Shown piece after piece: positions 14,079-19,993 of a stretch of DNA of 19,993 nt. Both the position numbers and the translations under genes were made by a program. The notes below the pieces were generated by a model. It ran no database searches. It was not told the origin of the DNA and was given only the letters and a program-made list of their open reading frames with translations. Source of the stretch: Eubacterium sp. (GTDB lineage: Bacteria > Bacillota > Clostridia > Oscillospirales > Acutalibacteraceae). The stretch's first letter is position 1, and each line of letters opens with the position of its first letter. Where the stretch lies: contig JAIDVA010000386.1 in NCBI GenBank assembly GCA_029059925.1, positions 1 to 19,993 on the forward strand. The letters run 5' to 3'.

Positions 14079-14119
14079 GTTAGTTTTTTCTAACCGCGTA
14101 TATGTTAGCATTAACTAAC
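14079..14119. promoter_or_regulatory. Two tandem GTTAG-N6-CTAAC iron boxes at the feoA2 promoter
   Basis: GTTAG-TTTTTT-CTAAC (14079-14094) and GTTAG-CATTAA-CTAAC (14104-14119) have 5-bp perfect arms, with centres 25 bp apart. A third TTAG-N6-CTAA copy lies before feoB2. A bound repressor would block RNA polymerase. The divergent DtxR-family regulator is the obvious candidate. Confidence 0.65.
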
Positions 14120-14130
14120 TCATTTGTCAA
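14102..14130 (-). promoter_or_regulatory. Promoter of the feoA2-feoB2 operon
   Basis: On the minus strand, a perfect TTGACA (14130-14125), 17 bp, TAACAT (14107-14102). The start is expected near 14095. One iron box fills the spacer and overlaps the -10; a second covers the start region. Confidence 0.7.
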
Positions 14131-14229
14131 TAGGTAAAATAAATTTTTTCAACATTTTTTTAAAATGCTAAAACAAATAAATATACAAGAGTAAAAAAAC
14201 TTGTCAACACAGTATATGTATATACCGAC

Positions 14230-14258
14230 TTGAAAATGACATCTCTTAGTGCTATAAT
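14230..14258 (+). promoter_or_regulatory. SigmaA promoter for the DtxR-family gene
   Basis: TTGAAA (14230-14235), 17 bp, perfect TATAAT (14253-14258). The transcript should start at 14264-14266, just before the first ATG (14270) and about 35 nt before the likely start at 14300. No TTAG-N6-CTAA box overlaps it. Confidence 0.7.
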
Positions 14259-14299
14259 AAAATTATATTATGACTCATTATAGGATGTGTATAGCAAAT

Positions 14300-14656
14300 A
14301 TGAAAATCCACGAATCAGCTGAAAATTATCTTGAAACAATATTAATGATAAAAAATAAAAAAGGTGCAGTACGTTCCATTGATATTGCAAACGAGCTGGA
14401 ATTTTCAAAACCAAGCGTAAGTGTTGCAATGAAAAATCTGAGAGCAAACGGGTATATTGACGTTGACACAAACGGATATATCACTCTGCTTGAAAGCGGG
14501 CAGGAAATTGCAGAAAAAATGTATGAACGGCACACAACCCTTTCAAATTGGCTGATAAGTCTCGGAGTGGATGAAAAAATTGCTGTTGAAGATGCGTGCA
14601 AAATTGAGCATATAATCAGCACGGAAAGCTTTGAAGCAATAAAAAAAATCATTTAA
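14300..14656 (+). CDS. DtxR-family metal-dependent transcriptional regulator
   Basis: A 118-residue protein with the DtxR/MntR layout: the opening ESAENYLETILMI, a winged HTH (VRSIDIANELEFSKPSVSVAMKNLRANGYI), then the dimerisation/metal domain. Metal ligands can be placed at H78 (ERHTTL) and at C100, E103 and H104 (DACKIEH), matching the DtxR primary site. The C-terminal SH3-like domain of classic DtxR is absent. It probably represses feoA2-feoB2 when Fe(II) binds. The start is uncertain: in-frame ATGs lie at 14270, 14285 and 14300, and none has a well-spaced ribosome binding site. I chose 14300 because family members begin there. The gene is monocistronic. Confidence 0.88.
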   Translation: MKIHESAENYLETILMIKNKKGAVRSIDIANELEFSKPSVSVAMKNLRANGYIDVDTNGYITLLESGQEIAEKMYERHTTLSNWLISLGVDEKIAVEDACKIEHIISTESFEAIKKII

Positions 14657-14671
14657 TAAGGTAATAAAATT

Positions 14672-14705
14672 AAAGTCTGTCTCTTGATATGAGACAGACT
14701 TTTTA
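14672..14705 (+). terminator. Rho-independent terminator of the DtxR-family gene
   Basis: AAGTCTGTCTC and GAGACAGACTT form an 11-bp stem with a 7-nt loop, followed by TTTTATT. The upstream A-rich side could also serve the converging M23 gene. Confidence 0.85.
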
Positions 14706-14722
14706 TTGTGTTATGATTTAAA

Positions 14723-15433
14723 TTATTCACTTTTCGCCATTACATCAAGCGGATTAACTGCTTTGCCATCGAGTATTGTTTCAAAATGCAAATGGCTTTC
14801 GCTCTTCAGCTCAAACGGAACTGCGCCGAGTGTGCCAAGCGTCTGCCCAATTGTAACATAGTCGCCTTCTGACACATTAACTGTATCGAAGCCGCAATAC
14901 TTTGCAACAAGCTTGCCGCCATGGTCAATTTCAATAACCTTACCGAGCAGATTATTACTCTGAACAGAAAGAACAAGTCCGTCATTGATAGCCAGAATCT
15001 TGCCGCCCTTTGCACATTTAAAATCAACTGCTGTATGTGCACGATAATCACCCATAGTCTCATTCTTCACAAGCTCTTCGCTGTAGCCGGCAATCACAGC
15101 CTCTTCACAAGGATACTTATAAAAGGATTTGAATGGCGTATTGGTATCACTCTGATCCATAGTCGGTTTTTCGGTTGTGGTTACTGTCTTTTCTGTTGTA
15201 CTGCTCTGTTCTTCGGTCGGCTTTGTTGTTTCGGTAACAGTTTCTTTAACTGTTACTCTTTTCTGCACCTCTGTGGTCTGGGTTTGCTTGACTGTTGTAG
15301 CTTCATTAACCAATGTATTATTTGTACTTTGCGTTGAAAAATAAACGATAAGCCCAAGTGCAATAATACAAAGGCATATTACTGAAAACAATGCTTTTAG
15401 ATTTTTATTATTTGGTTTATCTTTAGTAGACAT
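14723..15433 (-). CDS. spoIIQ: M23 (LytM-type) peptidase, SpoIIQ-like
   Basis: A 236-residue protein: a short basic N-terminus, one membrane helix (about 13-32), a Thr/Glu-rich linker (about 40-100), and a C-terminal LytM domain. All zinc ligands are present: H133 and D137 in RAHTAVDF, and H214 and H216 in HLHFE. The domain would sit outside the membrane, facing the peptidoglycan. Layout and size match SpoIIQ, the forespore protein that pairs with SpoIIIAH across the intermembrane space during engulfment; in several Clostridia it keeps an active zinc site. A sigmaF/G-like promoter directly upstream supports this. ATG 15433 has GAGGTG at 7 nt. A vegetative M23 endopeptidase is the alternative. 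Confidence 0.8.
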   Translation of the reverse strand: MSTKDKPNNKNLKALFSVICLCIIALGLIVYFSTQSTNNTLVNEATTVKQTQTTEVQKRVTVKETVTETTKPTEEQSSTTEKTVTTTEKPTMDQSDTNTPFKSFYKYPCEEAVIAGYSEELVKNETMGDYRAHTAVDFKCAKGGKILAINDGLVLSVQSNNLLGKVIEIDHGGKLVAKYCGFDTVNVSEGDYVTIGQTLGTLGAVPFELKSESHLHFETILDGKAVNPLDVMAKSE

Positions 15434-15452
15434 AAATGAACACCTCACAAGC

Positions 15453-15481
15453 ATTATTGCCTGCAAAAATACATTTTATGC
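15453..15481 (-). promoter_or_regulatory. SigmaF/sigmaG-like sporulation promoter
   Basis: On the minus strand, GCATA (15481-15477), 15 bp, GGCAATAAT (15461-15453), which fits the forespore consensus GYATA-N15/16-GGNNANAMT. The start would be near 15446, right at the ribosome binding site, giving a very short leader. Confidence 0.6.
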
Positions 15482-15511
15482 AAAATATGTTCACCTTTTT
15501 CCAAAAAGCTA

Positions 15512-15540
15512 TTGAAATAAAATCATATATTTGATAGTAT
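15512..15540 (+). promoter_or_regulatory. Promoter of the MFS gene, predicting a near-leaderless mRNA
   Basis: TTGAAA (15512-15517), 17 bp, TAGTAT (15535-15540; 4/6). The expected start near 15547 is only about 4 nt before ATG 15551. Confidence 0.45.
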
Positions 15541-15550
15541 ATATTTTACT

Positions 15551-16741
15551 ATGAAAAAATTTAATTTTAAACACACCGTAACAGCCTGTTTTATAGGCTA
15601 TATGGTGCAGGCAATCGTGTGCAATTTTGCTCCCCTGCTTTTTGTAAGCTGGGAAAAAGAATTTAATATTTCAATGCCGCAGCTGACAACTATTGTTACA
15701 CTCACATTTTTCACACAAATAGTAATTGATTTGCTGTCAGCAAAATTTGCAGACAAAATCGGATATAAAAAATGCCTGTTCGGTGCACACCTGTTTTCAG
15801 GTATAGGCTTTTTACTGCTGGCAATACTGCCGTATATTCTTCCAAATCCATTTATTGGAATCGTAATTTCTGTAGTACTTTATTCTGTCGGCAGCGGACT
15901 TTTAGAGGTGCTGGTCTCTCCCGTTGTTGAATCCTGTCCGTCAGATAACAAAGCAGGTGCAATGAGTCTGCTGCATTCATTTTACTGCTGGGGCACAGTC
16001 GGAGTAATCGCATTGTCAACTATTTTCTTTGCTGCTTTCGGAAGAGAAAACTGGCGCATACTCACAATTGTATGGGCAGTATTTGCAATTTTCAACGGAA
16101 TATTTTTCTGTCTCGTTCCGATTATAGAACCTAAGGATGAACCAGCAGACAAGAAGTCCGGCTCACTGTTCAAAAACAAGATTTTCATTATCGCTATTGT
16201 TCTGATGATTTGCTCGGGTGCGGCTGAACTTGCAATGAGCCAGTGGGCATCTACCTTTGCCGAAACAGCACTCGGTGTTTCAAAAACAATCGGCGACCTT
16301 GCAGGACCTATGGCATTTGCCGTTCTTATGGGTGCAGGACGAATTATTTTCAGCAAGCTTAGTAAGAGTATAAACACTGAAAAATATCTTATCGCATCAG
16401 CGTCTCTGTGCATCATTTCATATCTGCTTGCTTGCCTGTCACCAAATGCAATTATTTCACTTGTCGGCTGTGCACTGTGCGGATTGTCAGTATCAGCAAT
16501 GTGGCCGGGCACAATAAGCCTGAGTACAAGAGCAATGCCTAATATTTCAACAGCAATGTTTGCATTCCTTGCCGTTGCAGGTGATATAGGCTGTACATCA
16601 GGACCAACCTTAATCGGCTGGCTCACGGATGCCGTCGGCGGTGATTTGAAAAAGGGACTGCTATTTGCAATCATCTTCCCTGTTATTATGATACTTGCTA
16701 TGCTGCTTATGAGAAAAGAGAGTAAAAAACTAAGCAAATAA
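15551..16741 (+). CDS. Major facilitator superfamily transporter
   Basis: A membrane protein of 396 residues with about 12 hydrophobic helices in two halves, joined by a charged loop near residue 200 (EPKDEPADKKSG). The loop after helix 2 holds the MFS motif (AKFADKIGYKKCL). A conserved-looking LLHSFYCWG around residue 141-149 recalls the FucP-like sugar-transporter branch of MFS, but the substrate is not predictable. It is a single gene with its own promoter. There is no ribosome binding site before ATG 15551, and the next in-frame Met would cut the first helix, so the start is probably right despite its odd context. Confidence 0.88.
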   Translation: MKKFNFKHTVTACFIGYMVQAIVCNFAPLLFVSWEKEFNISMPQLTTIVTLTFFTQIVIDLLSAKFADKIGYKKCLFGAHLFSGIGFLLLAILPYILPNPFIGIVISVVLYSVGSGLLEVLVSPVVESCPSDNKAGAMSLLHSFYCWGTVGVIALSTIFFAAFGRENWRILTIVWAVFAIFNGIFFCLVPIIEPKDEPADKKSGSLFKNKIFIIAIVLMICSGAAELAMSQWASTFAETALGVSKTIGDLAGPMAFAVLMGAGRIIFSKLSKSINTEKYLIASASLCIISYLLACLSPNAIISLVGCALCGLSVSAMWPGTISLSTRAMPNISTAMFAFLAVAGDIGCTSGPTLIGWLTDAVGGDLKKGLLFAIIFPVIMILAMLLMRKESKKLSK

Positions 16742-16774
16742 TATTGCTTTTCACTCCAAAATAAAGACATAAAA

Positions 16775-16810
16775 AAACCTTTGCACAATTCACAGTGCAA
16801 AGGTTTTTAT
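16775..16810. terminator. Bidirectional terminator between MFS and EEP genes
   Basis: AAACCTTTGCAC and GTGCAAAGGTTT form a 12-bp perfect stem with an 8-nt loop. A T run follows on the plus strand and an A run, read as T on the minus strand, precedes it. Confidence 0.88.
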
Positions 16811-16820
16811 TTAATAATAT

Positions 16821-17696
16821 CTATCTTTTAAAATTAATGGTTTCATAAACTCCATAATGATCACTAACCAAACCGTTTGTTGTATCATCAAGAATTTCAT
16901 AGCTTACAATTTCGCCTGATGTGAAAATAAAATCAATCGGTCTGCCCTCGGTTATATTACCCCAATCGTGATAAGTGTTTCTGTCTGCATCCTGAACATT
17001 GAACTTTTCCGCAAGCTGACTGCTGGCCGGTCCATCAAGATAATCATTAAAATCACCTGTAAGCACTACACCCGAAATAAACTGCGATGATGCTGCTGTT
17101 ATCATTGTTATTCTTTCTTTAATAACATCAGCACCAAAAACACGTGCCTCGTCACTTGCATTGTCAAGATGCGTATTAAAGTGATAATAGCATTCGCCTG
17201 TTTCCTTATTTAAAAGCTTCACATAAGAGCATACTCTGTAACAGCCTGCACCCTCATACTTACTTTCAGCATCGGGGGTTTCAGACAGCCAGAAGGTACC
17301 GCTGTCAAGGCAGTCATATTTATCCTTCAGCCAGAAAATCGAATTCATTTCACTTTTCTTTTCGTTATCATCCCCACCGCGCTGAACGCCGTAGCTGTCA
17401 TAATCAGGCATCAAATCTGCAAGCTTTTCCATCCAATTGGAATTCATTTCCTGTGTACCGATTGAATCAGGCTTTACTGCATTCATATATGCCGCAAAAC
17501 GCTCAACTCTTGCATTGCCTGATGTACCTTTCAGCGCATTACCCCAAGGTCCGGCTACATTAAAGCTGACAATACGCACATCTGCATCTGTTTCGCTCTC
17601 AACAGGGCTGAAAGCAACCTCTTTAACCTTTGAACATCCTGTAAATACAGATAATATAAGCAAAGCAGAAAGTAATACACACAATAGCTTTTTCAT
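16821..17696 (-). CDS. Lipoprotein with endonuclease/exonuclease/phosphatase domain
   Basis: A 291-residue exported lipoprotein. A signal peptide ends in FTGC, with C21 as lipid site (Phe at -3 is not typical). The EEP fold motifs follow: SFNVAG (Asn), GTQEM (catalytic Glu), NTHLD (His), GDFND (Asp, Asn), PIDFIF, and SDHYGV (final Asp-His). The metal-dependent phosphodiesterase/phosphatase centre is therefore complete. Surface members of this fold act on nucleic acids, sphingomyelin-like lipids or sugar phosphates; I cannot choose between these. The start ATG 17696 lies 1 bp after the stop of the dehydrogenase gene, so it is the last gene of a coupled operon. Confidence 0.88.
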   Translation of the reverse strand: MKKLLCVLLSALLILSVFTGCSKVKEVAFSPVESETDADVRIVSFNVAGPWGNALKGTSGNARVERFAAYMNAVKPDSIGTQEMNSNWMEKLADLMPDYDSYGVQRGGDDNEKKSEMNSIFWLKDKYDCLDSGTFWLSETPDAESKYEGAGCYRVCSYVKLLNKETGECYYHFNTHLDNASDEARVFGADVIKERITMITAASSQFISGVVLTGDFNDYLDGPASSQLAEKFNVQDADRNTYHDWGNITEGRPIDFIFTSGEIVSYEILDDTTNGLVSDHYGVYETINFKR

Positions 17697-17697
17697 A

Positions 17698-18666
17698 TCA
17701 ATTCACCCTATTCTTTAACGGCTTGCCGTCAATATAATTTGTAATATTTTCCCATATATTTTTATAGATTTTCTGCACGGTTAAATTTGTAATTCCTGCG
17801 ATATGCGGAGTTAAAATCAGCTTATCCTTAATCCTGTCATCAAGCAGGATATTATCACTTTCAACAGGCTCAGGCGAAATAACATCAAGTCCCGCACCTG
17901 CAATTTCATTATTAAGAAGAGCATTCAAAAGTGATTTATTATTAACCAAATCACCGCGCGAGGTATTGATTAAAAATGCATCCTTCTTCATTTTAGCGAG
18001 AAAAGCATCGTCAACCATCTCTCTTGTATCATCTGTCACAGCAACGTGAAGTGACACAAAATCAGCCTGTGCTAAAAGCGCATCAACGCTGCAATATGTA
18101 ACATTGTATTCCTTCTCAAGCAGCTCATACCTTGTGCGGTTTGTATAGAGAACTCTTGCACCGAGAGCGTTGCAGAATTTTGCTGTTGCCCTTGCAATGT
18201 CACCAAAGCCGATTAAACCAACTGTACACTGACTAAGCTCCTTTATAACACCAAAGGCTGCCTTTTTAACCTCAATCTGTCTGCCGTCATACACACTCTG
18301 ATGGCCGGTTATAATCTGCTTTAAGCAGGCCAGCATCAGAAGCAATGCATCCTCGGCAACTGCAGTATCATTAACACCCTTGTTGTTGCAGACCACAATC
18401 CCCTTTTGTGCGGCATAATCAACATCCATACCCTGATAGCCAACGCCCTCTGAATGAATCAGCTTTAAAACAGGCAAAGCATCAATCATTTTCTTATCAA
18501 CCTTACCCATAGCATCCACCATAAGCAGTTGTGTGTCAGTTGCTGTGTTAATAAGCAAATCTCTGTCAGCAAGCTTAATAAATTTAACATTATGATTGCT
18601 AAGCTGAGGAATATATTTTAACGCTGATTCCTCAGTGGTTACATTTGAATAAAAGGTTATGTTCAT
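17698..18666 (-). CDS. D-isomer-specific 2-hydroxyacid dehydrogenase
   Basis: A 322-residue NAD(P)-dependent enzyme of the SerA/D-lactate dehydrogenase family. The Rossmann motif reads GLIGFGDIARA (150-160), with Ala where the third Gly is usual. The catalytic triad is complete: R237 in NTSRGDLV, E266 in ISPEP, and H288 in LTPHIAG. It reduces 2-oxoacids to D-2-hydroxyacids or the reverse; candidate substrates include phosphoglycerate, glyoxylate and hydroxypyruvate, and the sequence does not decide. There is no ACT domain, so it is not the long form of SerA. The start ATG overlaps the stop of the GH51-like gene as TAATG and has only a weak distant AGGG, so translation is probably coupled. Confidence 0.88.
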   Translation of the reverse strand: MNITFYSNVTTEESALKYIPQLSNHNVKFIKLADRDLLINTATDTQLLMVDAMGKVDKKMIDALPVLKLIHSEGVGYQGMDVDYAAQKGIVVCNNKGVNDTAVAEDALLLMLACLKQIITGHQSVYDGRQIEVKKAAFGVIKELSQCTVGLIGFGDIARATAKFCNALGARVLYTNRTRYELLEKEYNVTYCSVDALLAQADFVSLHVAVTDDTREMVDDAFLAKMKKDAFLINTSRGDLVNNKSLLNALLNNEIAGAGLDVISPEPVESDNILLDDRIKDKLILTPHIAGITNLTVQKIYKNIWENITNYIDGKPLKNRVN

Positions 18667-19993
18667 TACTTTTTGTTTTTCCCTGACTTTTTCTTTTTAA
18701 TAATTACAGATACTGCAATTGATACAGCTATAACAATTACCACTGCTATGCCGCAAGGGGTTGCAACTCTGATTGCGGGCGGCATATAATCTGACACCTC
18801 AGGCATATTGTCTATAAAACCGGGTAATGTATAAAGTGATCCGCCGTCATTAGTACCATAGGCAACACGCAGAACCGTTACATCATACTTACCCATATCC
18901 ACAGTAACATTTTCACCTGCTGCCAAATCCTTTTCAACAGGATAGGTAGTATTTTTCCCAATTTCATTTGTTGCAGATTTATAATCAGCAGAAATTGATT
19001 GAGCTGAAATTCGATTTATATTGCCGAAATCGGATAAATTAACATGGACGCTTGCCGCCTTGCCTGTTGTATTAACCAGCTTTACATATAAGGTCTGCGA
19101 GCTTTCATCAAGCGTTACGGATTCATAAATACCATCCTGTATTGTCGCCCCATTTTCAAAGGTTGATTCAATATATTTCGTGCCGTAGTTATTTGAGAAC
19201 AGCTGCTGTACATAATAGCTCGGGGTAAGTACAACCTCCTGCGAATCGAACCAAATCATATTGATATTCCAGCACTGTGCATTAACCTTAGCAAAAGTCG
19301 GAGCATATGAAATCATATCAACTATATCACCATTACGCTCAATACCTGTCAGGTAGCTTGCCTCTTCAACCGCCTCATACATATTTGATTTTGTCTGCAA
19401 GGTACCTGTGCCATCAGACGTTGCTGCATATTCACCTATAAACACATGCGCGCCGTTACGGTCATAGCTGTCATATCTGTCATTATGACTAAACAGATAA
19501 CTGCCTTGTGTATAATAATGCTCATCAACGATCGTATCGCTGAAATCCTCGTTAATCCATTTCCAATTTTCATCAAAGGCATCACCCTCAAGCCATGCAC
19601 CTGAAGAAGAAATGATTGTAATTTCGGGATATGCAGACTTCACTGCCTTATAAAGCTCCCTGAAGTTACGTTCATAAATATCTCCCCAATTTTCGTTGCC
19701 TATACCGATATATTCCAGATTAAATGGTTCAGCACTGCCATTCGCTGCTCGGATTGCCCCCCAATACGTGGTAGTTGCATCACCGTTTGCATATTCAATC
19801 AAATCCAAAACATCTTGAACATAGGCATCCCATTCCTTTGTTCCGGGAGTGAGTGCAATGGAATTGAGATAATTTTCCCAATCCGTCTCGCTGTTGATAT
19901 TAAGAGCTTCAATATCAGCTGTAAAGCCATCTCTCCACTCGACATTATCCTCAGGCATATTGCGTACATTCGTCATATATTCCTGCCACTGAA
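18666..19993 (-). CDS. GH51-like alpha-L-arabinofuranosidase with C-terminal membrane anchor, 5' end beyond window
   Basis: The frame is open to the right edge (residues FQWQEY precede the first visible Met at 19976), so the N-terminus is missing. Counting from that Met, GIGNENWG carries the likely acid/base Glu (E95) and FIGEYAA the likely nucleophile (E182), as in GH51 arabinofuranosidases. A beta-sandwich domain follows (about 250-385). A membrane helix (IAVVIVIAVSIAVSVII) and a Lys-rich tail (KKKKSGKNKK) end the protein. The enzyme is thus probably held at the cell surface, whereas classical GH51 enzymes are soluble and often cytoplasmic. It would release arabinose from plant polysaccharides. 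It heads, within this window, the operon with the 2-hydroxyacid dehydrogenase and EEP lipoprotein. Confidence 0.85.
   Translation of the reverse strand, partial: QWQEYMTNVRNMPEDNVEWRDGFTADIEALNINSETDWENYLNSIALTPGTKEWDAYVQDVLDLIEYANGDATTTYWGAIRAANGSAEPFNLEYIGIGNENWGDIYERNFRELYKAVKSAYPEITIISSSGAWLEGDAFDENWKWINEDFSDTIVDEHYYTQGSYLFSHNDRYDSYDRNGAHVFIGEYAATSDGTGTLQTKSNMYEAVEEASYLTGIERNGDIVDMISYAPTFAKVNAQCWNINMIWFDSQEVVLTPSYYVQQLFSNNYGTKYIESTFENGATIQDGIYESVTLDESSQTLYVKLVNTTGKAASVHVNLSDFGNINRISAQSISADYKSATNEIGKNTTYPVEKDLAAGENVTVDMGKYDVTVLRVAYGTNDGGSLYTLPGFIDNMPEVSDYMPPAIRVATPCGIAVVIVIAVSIAVSVIIKKKKSGKNKK

Noticed and set aside
15982..16800. 272-codon minus-strand ORF opposite the MFS gene
   Set aside because: Long only because of codon bias of the hydrophobic MFS frame; it crosses the terminator and has no ribosome binding site.

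Overview
This window looks like chromosomal DNA of a low-GC, probably spore-forming gut Clostridia, most likely Oscillospiraceae/Ruminococcaceae. The reasons are the AT-rich sequence with mostly AGGAG-type ribosome binding sites, two ferrous iron (Feo) loci, a SpoIIQ-like M23 protein behind a sigmaF/G-like promoter, a CoA-acylating semialdehyde dehydrogenase and a GH51 arabinofuranosidase. The genus is inferred from gene style only. I found no rRNA, tRNA or CRISPR array.

Left block (1-4930), probably an acquired island. A minus-strand operon encodes an FHA protein, a PP2C phosphatase and a membrane Ser/Thr kinase that runs off the left edge. Directly upstream is a tyrosine recombinase gene flanked by a perfect 26-bp inverted repeat (3114-3139 and 4508-4533). 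Between the repeats, near the right-hand copy, a strong sigmaA-type promoter points outwards, away from the kinase operon. Inverting the segment would put this promoter directly in front of the FHA gene. My reading is a self-encoded phase-variable switch, seen here in the OFF orientation. As drawn, the promoter would instead make a terminated RNA of about 180 nt. The right edge of the island abuts a feoB gene that has lost its C-terminal half.

Middle block (4864-11057). It holds the feoA1/truncated feoB1 remnant, a methylmalonate-semialdehyde-dehydrogenase-type enzyme, two divergent small XRE regulators with clear palindromic operators, an iron-containing alcohol dehydrogenase, and a HAD nucleotidase.

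Iron block (11135-14656). It holds an intact feoA2-feoB2 pair followed by a 56-residue Cys-rich membrane protein, with a DtxR-family regulator transcribed divergently. Three TTAG-N6-CTAA boxes lie over the feoA2 promoter and before feoB2, which suggests iron-responsive repression by that regulator. This complete system probably carries ferrous iron uptake in place of the broken feoB1.

Right block (14723-19993). It holds the SpoIIQ-like M23 protein, an MFS transporter with no ribosome binding site, and a tightly packed minus-strand operon. That operon encodes a membrane-anchored GH51-like arabinofuranosidase (N-terminus beyond the window), a D-2-hydroxyacid dehydrogenase, and an endonuclease/exonuclease/phosphatase-fold lipoprotein.
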